Counted from the stretch's first letter, positions 11,201-26,100 are shown. The stretch: DNA of 64,000 nucleotides from Dolomedes plantarius (GCA_907164885.2 OU015501.1:23817591-23881590); one strand, 5' to 3'. Notes: a model not told the origin generated them from the letters alone. Translations and numbers: made by a program.

Positions 11201-14063
11201 TTTTCTGTAAACCGAATCACTATCACCTTTACGATTTAATTTTACTCCAATTTTTTTTTTTTAAACCATTTTGATGACCTATTACCAGAATCGAAACTGA
11301 AATTAATAATCTATTACCAGAATCGAATGTGCTTTTTGGTGAAATATTAGCTTCTTACTAAGCATTAGTTATCACAGTGTAATTCACTGAAATATTTCTC
11401 CTCAAAATAAAAATGAAAAACATCGCGTCATTTTAGGAAATTTGGGCTTTCTGAAACTCATAATATTGATATCCTATAAACATTATCTTACGCAACCAAA
11501 AATACTACAGTTAAAACCTGCGCCATTTCTGTGTTTTTTAGACAGCCTATTATTTGACATCTCAAATCTTCAGACCCAACGTTAAGCAATGGGAATTTTC
11601 TTCTCAGACTTTTTCTAATCATAGTTTTACAAATGCATTTTTTGAATTATGTTTTTTTTTCATATCAGGGTAGACCTTTAAATAAAAAACACGTGATTTA
11701 TTATTGATGTCTATCGCTACATAGTTAAAATTGTGTTTTAAAAAATTAAATTTAAAAAAATATTTTTGAAAACCACAAGAATTGTATTGTAAGATCTATT
11801 GTCAAATAAAAAAGAAAACAGAATTCAAAAATATTCATTTTTAAATTGGTAATTTGAAAAATCCCGAGAGGAAAATTCTCCAAAGATTAACATGTTGGGG
11901 ATTGAATACCTAAGAGGTAATTTTATAATTCACCTTAAGAATTGCCTAAATTAATGCATGGGCAAGTATGAGTATACTCGTTGTTCATCAACAATGTTCG
12001 TGCGGGAAATCAAGACTTTACTCGTAACCGATCAACAGCGTGTAAATCGACTGCACTAAAAAGACAGTTTCATCCCTATAAGTTACTGCTTTCACCAACG
12101 GTAGCGGTTTAGCTTTCTCAGCTTCTATGGCTATGAACAGGAGCGGTTCTTTTTCAAGCACTGACCATGGTCAGACACATCTACCCTACTAAGGACATAA
12201 TATATTCCTTTGACATATATATCACGAAGTTTATTAAATTAGTAAAGCGCTAATCCAAAGATTATATTGATTCCAAGAAATACATTTACCGAGCAAGACC
12301 AGGAAATATCTGCATGTCCGTCTCTAATGTAAGTGACTATCCATCGGAAGAAGCGCGCCATTCGGTGCATTGATGGAATCAGGTTAAACGGTGGGGGTAC
12401 GACACAATGAGGATCAAATACTGTCAGCCAGAGGGTGGAGCAGGCAAATTTCCATTCCATGTCAGCATTAGTCTAAAAAAATAAATTGATTCAATTTTGG
12501 CCTTTGTAAAGGTCTATTAATACTAAAGAAACTCCCACCCGAAAATCAGGCTAGGAATCTGGTGGGATTCTATTCAAAAAATGGGGGGGGGGGGGGGGGA
12601 TCGATACGATGCTTGGTACAAGGATTCCCTTTAAGCAAAATCAAAATTTTTGCCAGAGTTACCCACCTTCCTCTCCTAACAGTTGACACTCAATTTTGGC
12701 AATGTACCAAAAGACTCTACAAAAGGTAAAAGAATCATAATTGTTTCACTCGCGTTCCTGTCAAAATCTTTTTCCTCTCCCTTCTGCTTGTTATTAAATT
12801 TTACACGTCTTTCGTTTTCAGTATATAGAGAGTGGCATTGTTAAACAAATTTCCATTTAATTCAGCATATGATATCTTCATTTTAAATCCAGTTTTGGTT
12901 GTTTTCAAGCTGAAAACTTGAATATTTAGCTATGAAATTATTCCTTCTATTTAGTTTAATTTGCTTATATATACTACCAAATGTCACACGAAATAATAAA
13001 CAACAGTATGACAATCCCCTAAAATAGACAATTTACCATGAAAAAGATGTACATAATTTTTGTTTCACCCATCGCAGTACAAGTATTTTGTTAAATTTTT
13101 AGCATGAATTAGGGTAGTAATAAATGTTAAAACTTAAATGTATTTTGAATTAAATATTATTGCAATGTGTCTGCTGCAACACATTGTCCTTTGAAATGCA
13201 ACTAAGTTCAGAATAGACTAGTCCAAACTTACCAAAGTTTCCCGCGGAACCCTGGGGTTCCGCTAAAAAAATTAGGGGTTCCATGAGACAGTGTAACAGT
13301 CTATTTACCCTCATATTTTTGTTTTTATAATCACTATTATTTGTTTTAATGAAGAAATTTTAATGGTTTTTGGTTTAATTCAATAAAATTTAAGTATTAA
13401 AGTAATATTTGTTTCATTCAATATCACATTAAATTTAGGGGAGGAAGGGGTCTATTGATCAAAAATGTAAAAGGTTCCATGAACTTTGATAAATGTTCTC
13501 AGGGTTCCGCGATCAAAAAAGATTAAGAAACACTGGACTAGTTTAACTTCCTTGATGCGAGTTTTTATCTGTGAATTCAGTGAACTATTTTCAGTTGATC
13601 AATTTGTTATAATTCAAGTGACATTTAGAATTTGTGTTCTCTCACCTGAACTCTTTGATAGCTTTCTGTCATCATTGCAATGACCATATTTAAGAGGATG
13701 ACTACAGTCACTAAATGATACATGCCCCACAGGGTATAACCAACACCTTCAGTAAAGAAATGATCACCAATGCTCTTCAATTCTGTCCCGTTTTTCCTCT
13801 GCTGCGACAATAACTTGAGCAAATCCGGCTCGCCCATACCAAAAATGGCCCAAAATAATCTCTTAAAACGTAGATTTCAACCTATAAACCAAAAAATTCA
13901 ACTATTAATAGATAAATTGGAAATGTTTATAAATTAGAGGAATGGTGTAAAGCTCTAAAAAGTTCAATTTTAAAAATGGGAGAGACGATGCATTGTAAAG
14001 AAATTAAAATCCGATAAAATATGTATTTCAGGCATTCATTTCAGTGCACAGAATATTCTACAG

Positions 14064-14128
<65 letters not shown>

Positions 14129-17100
14129 GTAGCCAAAACTGCTAATTTAACAAAATAAAAATGTAAAAATAGAAAAAGTTGAATAGCATTGTATGTTTCT
14201 TAGCAGCGCCAGCTATATATATGTAATAAATTAAATATTAAGTCCTCCATTCTAGCATTTAAATACCCTTTCCTAATCCAATCCCCAGTACATTAAATTA
14301 TCGCTTAATTATACCTTAGCAACAGAACTTCCATAAATCACATGCCTCTGCATTTCTACATGTGTATACGTCTGGAAAAGGCGTGGGTTCGCATCGCGAG
14401 CCCCAATATTCTGCTGGCCCTACAAAATAATAGCCACATGTTTTTCGCCTCTCGCGTTTACTGTTGAATGGTGATATTCGCTTCCGAGCCGTCTTCTGAA
14501 ATGGACGGATGTACTTCTATCGCTCTAATAAACGATTTGGCCAGACTGCATCAAAATATTATTCCTTTTAGGCTGAGTCTAGCTCCAGCCATGTAAATAT
14601 GAGCTAGTTTTCCCTTTCAGATAATAATTCAAGGACGAGATGTAATGGATATATATATAATATAGTGTGTGTTGTGTGTGTGTGTGTGTGTGTGTGTGTG
14701 GTGTTATATTTAAATACAGTGAAACTTCTCTAAACGAAATATTTTGTTCAAAACTGATTTAAGACTCCATATAGCCAATGTTACGGAAGAAACCTCTTTT
14801 AACGGCCCCCCCCTCAAACCGGACACTTTTTTCGTGACCATGATTGGCATGTTTTTGTGGTTAGATCATTATAAGTCAACTCAAAGAAGTTAAGTTAGAA
14901 CTGGGCTTGTTACATTTAGAGGTACAGGGATTTAGGTATCTGGATTTTTGGATTGAAAGGTACCTATATATCAAGGGTGGCCAAGAAAGACGGGGGCAAG
15001 AGCCATTTGGGAATGTTCTACATATTAGAAGAGCTAAAACCAGAATAAGGTTTATTTGATATGAAAAAAAAATTAATGTTAAGCGTTATTTTTTATAATA
15101 GTTTTATTAAATATATCATTCTCTAATTGTTAGAATAATTAATATATCTTAGTTCTTAAATAATCTCAATAGCTTTAATAATTAATTTTTTAAAATTATT
15201 TTGCCAAATGATTCAAATCTGGCATATTTTAAGTTGCTACAGTTCATAACAATTTAGTTAAATGCGGATTTCTCAACACTGAGCCTGAATTATACTTGAT
15301 AAACCTAAACGAAGAATACAAGGATTTACAGCTCTAAGTTGTACGAGCTTTAATTTTGGATATTATGACTCTGGCACAAGTTTCCAAGCTTTTTGTGATT
15401 CACTCTATTTTACGAATAATTAAAGCCTCAGAAATACTTAGATAATACCACATTCTATGAAAAATCATGTTTTCAAAGCTTTATATTACAGAAGCTTTTA
15501 ATTAGCAAATATATAGTATTTTGAACTCTGCAAATACTAAACTATATAGAATAAACTTAAAAAAATCCCCTTTTAATATAGCAGTAATGAATCTTAAATT
15601 AAGACTGATAAAATAAATACAATAATTAACAATTAAAAATTGATACATTTAGCTTTAATAACTAAGCATTAAATCGACTAAAGATTTTGTCTGTCTACTC
15701 ACGTTAAAAAGTCTGTAGGCTGTTGAAGATCTCATCAACATCAGGATTAGAAGACCCTCTGTAATTTTTATAAATAGAATTCAAACCAGTACAAAAGCAA
15801 GCATATGATGAAAAGAAGCATGAAAAAACGAGCCACATCAACTCAAAAAGTTAATTTAATAATATTAATATAGGACTGTTCAAATCTATTTCTGCGGACA
15901 GACATGAAGTGAAGTGCAATTTTGGGAAAATTGCAAAAATTAGTCATTTGTGATAATCTACAAAAGAATGGAAAACTAAGGAAATCAAAATTAGTTAGTA
16001 ATATAGAAATATATTTTATTTCATTATTGATAAATAACATTTGGGAAGTGCAATCCAGAATTTGATATGCTACATTATACAATGGTTTAATGCCTTAAAA
16101 GTATTTTTATTTAGAAATATATTAGTATTTCATTATTGATATAATAACATTTGAAAGTTCAACCCAGAATTTGATATGCTATATTATACAATGTTTTTAA
16201 TTCTCTTAAAGTATTTTATGAGGACCGCTGTTTTATGTCTTTGCCCTTAAATGTGTAGGACCAGAGTGTTTAATAGTGATCTTACCGTTGTTCCCGATGT
16301 ATATTGTAACGAAACGTTCATATTTTTATTAGAAAATACGTGCTTTGCCGAAATATTGTTAAAAATTATATTTATTTAGCGAAAACTTGTCAAAAACACG
16401 TGTTTTACCGAAATATTGAACAAAATGTTCATTTTTTTAAAATGAAAACGTCCTCCACAAGACCTCTTTGCAGAGGCTTAATCGAGGAAATAGAGACAAA
16501 TGCCATTTAAGACATACGGGAAACTGGTTGAGAGTATGCGCAGAGGAGTCGAGGCAGTTATTACAGACGAAGATGGTCCCTCCATGCAGTGTCCGCAACC
16601 GCTGTGCCGTGGCACACTAGTGTGCCGCAAGGTGATCTTGACTGTGCCGCGGTGATTTTAGCGATTATGATAATAAAAAAAAATAACACCACATTAAATA
16701 GAAATTTTCTAAGTAAAATATTCCTATAACTTTTTGTTAATATGTAATTTTTCAGGTCGAAATTATACACAAAACAAAAACATGTGGTTAGCCATACATT
16801 GTATGTATGCTCGAGCGTCATACAAATTTCTGACAAGGTCATTGCAATTTTGCTCCCATTTCTACGACCTACTTATGCGACACAAGTTTTTCGACACTGG
16901 TTCTAATTGAAAATAACAACGATCATAGTTAAAGGGCCTTGACCATGACTGTAGCTCTTTCTATTATAGAGTCAAATATAAAACGCACATTTATCAAAGC
17001 AATCTCATATATATCATTAATAAATCAGTTTATGTTTAAATTAACTTTGATTTAGTGAGGCTTAAGTAAAGACCAAAAACAAATTTTAATATAAAAATTT

Positions 17101-20100
17101 AAAGAGACAGTTTTTTACTTGTAACTATAATTTGTATTTTGTTCTTGGTGGTTGGTGTACAGTTCAAAATGATTTATATAAAACTTAAATGGGTTATAAT
17201 TATCTTGATACATAGAGCTATTTTCTTGTGTTTTTTTATCTAATAAAAACATATACGTAGTTATTGTAATTATATATTTGCAAGCTTTTTCGTGTGGTGT
17301 GCCGCGGAATTATCGAAAAAAAACGTTGTTGTGCCGTGGAAGATAAAAGTTGCGGAGGCTCTGCTCCAATGTAGACGGGGGGTGGACTAGTTTCGAAAGT
17401 AATACACTGTTTCGTTAGTTCATGTACCTATGTTGGCCGATTAACTGTGTTTGGCAATAAAGTGTATAACGGTGAAAAGAAACCGACTACTGTGCAGTGC
17501 CCTGATTTTCCATTAGGCCTGGTAGGCCCAGGCCCTAGGGGCCGCCCAAAAAGAAATTTTATTTTAACAGAAAAAAATTCCAATTGAAATTGTTTTTATT
17601 TACCTTTTTATAATAGCAATTGGTTTTGTATATAATCCGTTCAAAATTCAATTTATTGGTTCATCATATGGTATAGGGATATGTATAAGTTCATCCTATG
17701 TATGTTATAGTGTATAAAAGGGAGTAAGTAAGTTTTTTGTGGGTTACATTGTATTGATGTTTTAATGATGAAGTTAATATGTTGAATTGCTTTTTGTTAT
17801 TTGATAATGTTCTAGGCTTCTACGCTTCAAATAGCCAATACTTGGTAAAATGGTACTTTCACAATGATTCATGATTATTTTTTTTGTGTCTCAATTTTGG
17901 AAATTTTATGCCCACATCAGTGTTAGGGGCCCCTCATCACAAGTTGTGCCTATAGTCAAGAATTTTCTAAATCGGGCCCTGCTACTGTGTATTTGCCTGT
18001 AAAAATAGAATTCCAGTTTAATTCAGTGCCTTTTATTTAATGCTAATTTTAAATGTTATAATAGCCATAAAGAACACAAGCAAGTAACGATAGGAAGCGT
18101 TTGGAGGACTGAAGCTACTGCCGAAATTTTTAGTTTAATTCTCGTCCTCGTTTAGTAGCCGAAATTTTTAGTATAAAAATCATGAAAACCATCTCTAGTT
18201 ATGAATAAAAACTGACTGTTCAGCTCTGTGTCGTTTAAGTTATGGTAGGTATTCTTTATGCAAAGTGCTTCGTGCTTTTAAAAGTTCATTTTCTGCTGAA
18301 CAAAAATTACCTCTCAGCTATAATTTACCTACAATGAGACAGATATTGCAGTCGCTGACTGACAAGGAAAGGTTGCTACAAATTTTTTAATTTGATGGGA
18401 TATCGATGGAAATTTTTCTGTTTACAGGTATTTGAATCTTATCAGTTATATGAAAGGGCATAAGCAATAACACTTTGTTAAACTGGCACATAGTTTTTCT
18501 GGTTTTAAATCAATATATGTCAAAGGGTTGAAAAGTAGTCAGATGTCACTTGAGATTCTAATACACTTTAGAGCAGGGGTGTCCAACCCGAGGCCCGCGG
18601 GCCGCATGAGGCCAAAAGCAAGTATTAGTGCGGCCCAGAAAGCGAGCTCAAAGCGGGGAAAAAATATATCAATAGCCCGCCTCGGCGATGATAGCAGGAG
18701 GCCATTACAGATCCCGCTTTGTTCATTCAACAAATTGACAATACATCTTTTAAAATATCTTTAATTCTATACAAAATTCCGTATGTTAGTTCTGTATATT
18801 AGTTTCATTACAAATAGGAAAAGTGAAGTTTTTAATATTTCAGTAACAGATTTAATATTTCAGATTTGTAATGATATGAAAATTAGTATGCACAATAGTG
18901 AAGCACACTAAGAGTCAAATTAGAACCAAAATATCGGATGAACATCTTAAGAACTCCCTGAGAATTGCGAACTCTTCAATTGACTGAGATATTGATGCAT
19001 TAGTTTCTCAATTCAATGCTAAATATCACATAAATTTTATGATTCCTATAGTTATCTTATAAAATGTTATAATGACATAAATATGATATCTATATATTAT
19101 ACTTTTCTTTTACTCATCAATTTTTTTTAATGTTAGGGTATATTTTTGTGTGGCCCAAAACAATTCGTCTTCTTTAAGGTGGCCCAAGGAAGCGTAAAAG
19201 GGTTAGACACCCCTGCTCTCGAGGATTTCTCATTGTTTGTGCTACAGTCTGTAAAGTATAAATAAAACTCTGAAGAAATTTACTTACCACCATGTATTTT
19301 TATAGACGTCCCTAGTGTCCTAGTCTAGAATTAACTTGAAAACCACAATAAGAGTCTAATAAAAAGCCATCACTGAAGCACAGCATATATTGCTTCACCT
19401 ATCAAAACCGGATAGAGCCATTTCCACTGCATACGATCAGAATGGTTAGTGTTTGCAGTAGTTCGCTATATTAACCATGTAAACATTGAACCACAGTATT
19501 TCAGCCAACAGAACATAGAAAACATAACTAAATCAAAACTGCCCATGATGACGAAAATAATCTTCACATTTCTTGATAGCAAAGTTCGTACAAAATCTCC
19601 CATGAATGTCCAAGAACGAACATCCCACAGCTACTTCTGTCCCGTTACGGGAGACTTGATATCATACATAAAAAATATATACGATTATATAGAACTTTAA
19701 AAGTCTGCAACTTATACTTTGCTATTATAAATATTTAATAAATTTCTTTATCTTCATACATATACATCGAAAAATGCTAAAACTAGAGCTCAGATTAACG
19801 GAATATATTGGTAGTAGACTAGCAAAAATAAAAATATTATACACTTCAAAGTAAAATTGTTTACACGAATCCTAATTGCAATAATTCTATTAAGATTTTG
19901 ATTAAGTTGATGGAAAATGTTTTAAGGATTTCTGAAATACTGAGCTTATATTATGACGTGTTTTTTTTTCTTTTAAAGTTAGTATATCACAATAAGTAAT
20001 CAGAGTTAAAAGAAATTATAAAAGTTTCTTTTAACTCTGATTATTGATTCTGGGTTATTTTAATGTACTGTGGGTTACGATATGTTCCTTTATTTTTAAG

Positions 20101-23100
20101 AAATGTAGAGGATTTGAAAAAAATATTTAGCGACTTTTTACAAAAATTTCACGTTCATTTATGTTCTTGGTCCAATATTGCCTTACGTGTTCTTCGTACC
20201 ACTTAAGAACTATTCAGTCCAGTTTCAATACCCATTGCGTGTTTTAACTTAATATTTTACGGTAGTCATCTTTATAATAACAGCTTGAAAAAATAGAAAT
20301 TTCTCTGAATTGCCCCTAATAGTCATATTGAGACATTTAATCTTCAGCGGACGCGCCAGTTTTGGAACACCAGCAGGGCGCGCTGGGCACAAAGGGCAAC
20401 GTCTCTTTCAACCTAGATTATTCCTTTTGCATTAAACTTTCTTTTTCAATTGAAAAATAATAATTCTGCGTTTATTAAAAGATATAAAATGTTGATAATA
20501 TTGAGATATTATCAACATTTATACAATCGCCTTATTTCAAAACTGTCCGGTTATTGGATCTAAGACAACTTGCGATGGATTCCTATATGTCCAAAAGCCT
20601 AAAAAATAATGAAATTGTCCATCTTCGTGATATGCGGGATACCAGTGTAATAGCTGCACATTGGATTGGCTACATAAACCTCCTGCTTTTGTCGTATTGT
20701 AATCCAGTATAATCGCTGGTTTACCACGGTTATCGCAACAAGCAATGATGGAAAAGGAATACAAGGGTCAGAAAACCTACCTGCATTAGAAGGGTGTAGC
20801 TATAAATAGAAACTGCTTAGAACATTCAAACCTTATATATAAAAACAAAACTATTCAAAATTTCGAAAATGGTTTGCACTTTGTACACGGGCGCGCCCGT
20901 TGAAGGGTTAACTAAGTAATACAAAATATAACAAGGGCTACTGCTGCCACATACAAATAATACCAATGAATTTCAGAAATACTAAGAACAAAATATTCTT
21001 GCATCTTAAGTAAATACGCAGTATCTTTAAATAGACCTACGAAGTAATTTTATGTGCTACGTTCCTGACTTTATACGTGTCTTTGATTATTCGCAGTCCC
21101 ACTTAGCTCATCTCGACATCATTTGTAATATTACGATGGTCTCATTAGCTCTTGTCTGTCTGGTTACTAGAAGTATTAAAAAAATTAATCGCTTGAAAAG
21201 GCAGTTTTGTCGATTACTCTTTCCTTTTTTTACTTTTTTATCCTCTTGTAAAAATATCAAAGCTCAAGGGGATTTTATTAGCTCTTGCCTGTCTAGTTAC
21301 TAGAAGTATTAAAAAGATAATCGTCTGAAAAGGCAGTTTTGTCGAGTACTCTTTCTTTTTGTTGCTTATTTATCCTCCTGTAAAAATACCAAAGCTCAAG
21401 GGATTTCATTAGCTCTTGTCTGTGTAGTTACTAGAAGTATTAAAAAGATAATCGTCTGAAAAGGCAGTTTTGTCGATTACTCTTTCTTTTTGTTGCTTTT
21501 TTATCCTCCTGTAAAAATATCAAAGCTCAAGGGGATTTCATTAGCTCTAGTCTGTCAAGTTACTAGAAGTATTAAAAAGATAATTGTCTAAAAAAGCAGT
21601 TTTGTCGATTAGTCTTTCTTTTTGTTGCTTTTTTATCCTCCTGTAAAAATATCAAAGCTCAAGGGGATTTCATTAGCTCTTGTCTTTGTAGTTACTAGAA
21701 GTATTAAAAAGATAATCGTCTGAAAAGGCAGTTTTGTCGATTACTCTTTCTTTTTGTTACTTTCTTATCCTTCTTTAAAAACAACGTTGCTCAAGGGGTT
21801 TCTCATTCACTCTTGTCTGTCTGGTTTCTAGAGGCATTGAAAAGGCCGTTTTGTCGATTACTCTTTCCTTTGTTGCTTTTTTATCCTTCTGCAAAAATAT
21901 CATTGCTCAAGGGCTATTTTTGTCGTAAAATCTGTGATAAAACTCTTCCGTTCTAAGTCATGGATCATGGGACACATAAATCCTCAACTTTCTATCCTAC
22001 AATCTTTCAAATGTATTGTTTTCATGGAAGAAAACAAAAGTCCATTCACCATCATAATAGATAAACAGATATGCAATTCCTTTTATATATATAACAGTAT
22101 CCGGTTGATTGTAGTTCTAGAGTAAATACTTTTTTCTTTCCTATTTAACGATAATTCATTCAGATTAAACAACAGAAGTTGCAGAAGATACGTAACAAAC
22201 TGTGAGATTGACTAACTTTACTCACAGAAAGAGAATTTTAGTTAAAAAATTGTAGGTTTGAAATAACAGAGAAATTACTTAAATATATAAAAAAATTTCA
22301 TTATCTTACCTCCGATCATTGAGAAGAGTAACCAAAAGAAGACACAAGAAGCATAAATAAGATGTCGCAGAATAAATGAATCTGTTTAATGGCACTCTCA
22401 ATGGCCCCAACACATCTGCCCGAGGAATGAAAATGAAACCAAGGGCCACAATTGGTGTGAGAAGCGCGTGTTTCAGAATATGGAATGCTCGTCTCCGAAA
22501 AGACCAAGTGTACCAGGAACCTAGCGTTTCGATCCACATGGAACGGAGAACTTGTTGGCAACTAGGATGTGTTACAAACTGAAAAAAAAATGTTTAGCTT
22601 ATATAGAGAGATAAAAATCAATATGTCTAAGAAACCGAAAATTGTTTTGAATCTTTTGACCAAAAAACGATGTTTGGTAACCCAATTTTTAGAAACCAAC
22701 AGCTTTAAGGAAAATGCTGCTAAAAGGGATGCATCAGTTCATCACTAATCCCAATGTTCAGTTATGAGGAATATATATATATATACGAGGGTTATTCGGA
22801 AACTAAGGTCCGTTTACTTATAAAACAGAAAACATTACAGATTTTTTCAAAAAACTTTATTTTTTAAATTCCTTACATGTGTCTCTATTTTTCTACATAC
22901 TTTCCATATTTTTTTAAACATTTGTCATAACGTTCTACAAGCTTCTGTATGCTTAAGTCGTAGACGTCTGCCGCCTGTGAGGATAACCAGTCTTGAACTG
23001 CTTCTTTCACCTCGTCATCTGTAGCGAATCTCTTGCCGCCGAGAAACTGTTTTAGGTAGCGGAATAAGTGAAAATCACTCGGCGACAAGTCTGGACTGTA

Positions 23101-26100
23101 CGGTGGGTGGTCAGTCTGTTCCCATCCAAAAGATCTGAACAGAACTTTCAAGTGTTATAAAGACTCATGGAGTATATCCATTAATATTCAGGTCTTTATA
23201 ACTGTCTCTCATAACTGCCATACATTGGCAGAAAAGAAAAATGATTTATTGCCAAAAAAGGCGATGCACGCAAATCTGGTGTAGTGAGCCTGTAGTGCGC
23301 AGGCGCGAAGTAGAGCTTGGCGCAGGTCAGGCCGACTTCGAAAAAGTAGCGGGAGACAGCCCTTGGACGTGTAGGAGGTTGGTGACCTTTTGGGAGGCGT
23401 GTGTTGATAATCGAGAGTGGGGGTGCGTGGCATGGCCTAGTATAAGTATTTACCTTTTTATTATGTTTTTATTGAATAAATTAGTTATTTGCTCCTTAAA
23501 CCCCTTGTCAGTAATTTAATTTACTGTAGTAGATAATTGTTTCCTAGGTAAGAATAATTTGAGTATTGTAATAGCTTAGCACGTGGTCAGGCTATATGTA
23601 GGGTAAGTATTTCTTGCTAAGCTAAGTGCTGTTAACCTAAAGTAATAGTCTACTTAATCCATGTTACCTGAGACAACCTATCTGGGTTATCTTTCATGGC
23701 GCTTTGTTAATTGAAATTAATTCTGTAACTTAATACACAAACGCATTTCATGTTCACCTTTTTGACTGGCTTAACTATTCGCTCATTTGCTACACTTGTT
23801 CCGATACGGTTTCCCATTTTGGAGTCGTAATTCTCGGCTTCACAACATTTGGTACCGGTTGACCAGTCCTTAAAATTAATTTAATTATTTAAGGGTTTTT
23901 GTCTCATTTAGCGGTAACTTTTTTTAATTCTTTAACCTATGTGAGTAATGAAAAAAATGCATCTGCTTACTATTCCCCCTTATAATGTTGTTTCTCTTTA
24001 TTAATAATTAATATATGTATCTAATATGCTAAAAATTTTATTCAGTTTTGCTATTTCTGTACCACATGATGCATTTTTTATAGAGAGCATGAACGAAGCT
24101 ATGTGTGTTGTTATGTGCAATTATTTAATTATACAGTGATTTATGAATATCTGAGTATTAACATTGAATATTATTTAAGATTGGAATTTGTGTTATATTG
24201 ATTGATTTTTATGTGTAAAGGATATATTCATTGCTTTTGAATTACATTTTTGATTTTAAACTTCAGTAGTGATATAAATTCATTTAATATAAAAGTGCTA
24301 ATTTTGTGTCATTCATGCAACCTATCATATCTATGAGTTCATATAATATTTCTGACTGATAGTTGACATTTATGCTGAAATTTTTAATGCTAATTAAGCT
24401 ATGGTGAACTCAAGCATAATATTGAAAGTGTATTATTTGAATAGTATCCCATTTTGTATATGCAATAACTTTTAATATACTTCTTTTCTAAATTATAATT
24501 CATATTCGTTACATTTTGTCATTTGCTGTTCATGTTTCTCCAATGGAATTCTTATCTTGCATTTTATGTTCACTTGATTCTGCAAATTTTTTGTTTACAT
24601 GTTGAATATGTAAAACGCGAAGTATGTTATCTTTTGTGTGATCCTTGAGAATTTTAGTCCAGTTCTTTTACTTTTGCTTCTTCTGGACATGGCTAACGAG
24701 GTAGATAATAGATTCAATGTAACCATTCAACCTTTTGAAGGTGATGGAGAATTATTGTCATTTTTCTCTAAGCAAGTCAGGGACTTAGCGAGAGTAAATA
24801 ATTGGACAGGTGCTGAAACATCTATATTTATCAGGTCGAAATTGGTAGGGCCTGCTCTAAAATATGTCATAAGTACTTCAGAGTTGTTGGACACAGAAGA
24901 TCATGAATTTTTGTTGCAAGGGTTAAAATCCTTCTTTGATCCTAATCATTCTGTAAACACTGCCTTATTGCACCCTCAGAACACCATAACTCTTTTACCT
25001 GCTGAATCTATTAGAAATCTTGCTCACAGAATTTCAGTTCAGATTTCTAAATTACATCCATCTGTTAAGAATCCTGATGCCCTTAATGAGATAAAATTTG
25101 TAGAGTTAATTAAGGTTGTCCCTCAGAGTATTAAGGTGCAACTATTAAGTGAAAACATAAAATGTTTCCAGGCTGCAGTTGATAGAGCTGATACTTTGCA
25201 GCAATTAGAATCTTACAGCACTTCAGCCCAGTCTGTGGGTAGTACTTTGCAGTTGCAAGAGCTGCTCGCTGAAATTCAGGTTATCAAAGAACAGCTCAAT
25301 TCACTGAATATGACTAAGAACCAAGTGAATGCTATTCAATCATCCTCGACTTTGTCATGTGACACTGAATGCAATGAGTATATGTCACCTTGTTCTTCAA
25401 ATGTGACCAGACAGAAAGTTTCAAAGACTGTCTGTCAATATTGCTATAAGTCAGGTCACACTTTTGCAAAATGCTATAAGTTTCAAAAAGATTTTCGTAG
25501 GGAGCAGTCATCTTCTGGTCCAAATAATAGAAGCAGGCAGTTAAATAACTCTACTAGGCAGAACTCACACACTGTGAGGAACTCGAATCTAAATCCTGAG
25601 GCCTCTTCCTTTGTTTATGATTCTTCTAACCCTGCAGTGAGACAATCTAATGCTGATGTACCTTCGTCTCTCCTGTATTCCTCATCAGCCAATGTTAATA
25701 GTCCTAATTATGACCTTTATATTCCTAATTATGTCAATCATGGTGATTTGGTACAACAGTGCTCAAATTTTTCTGTAATAGTAGAGGTACTGATAATCTT
25801 AATGTGCAGTGTAATAATAATGTTCAAAGTTTTTCTTCTGTTGGTTGTCAAACTTCTGCTGCTATCAAAATTATGAACTCCACTGCTACTCAGTGTGAGA
25901 TCCCTGTTAATGATAATGCATTGCAGGCTAATAGCAAAATTGTCATCGAAAGGATATGCAGTGCCAACTTCTGCTAAATTACCTATGGGTTATATAAAAT
26001 TTCCTCAAACAACTATTATTGGATAATTGACACAGGTTCTTCTATCTCTTTTGCTCGACCAGTCAGTTTTCCACATGAACAACAATCTCTTAACTATAAA

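Noticed and set aside
15843..16082. 79-codon minus-strand frame next to channel exon 8
   Set aside because: It abuts the S5 exon but has no TRP similarity and covers the AT-rich tandem duplication; it reads as intron.
18528..18764. 78-codon plus-strand frame at a hAT end
   Set aside because: It crosses the hAT terminus and reads through GGCCCGCGGGCC repeats; not a protein-coding sequence.
21140..21910. CRISPR-like array
   Set aside because: Units are continuous 130-bp tandem repeats without unique spacers, in eukaryotic intron sequence.
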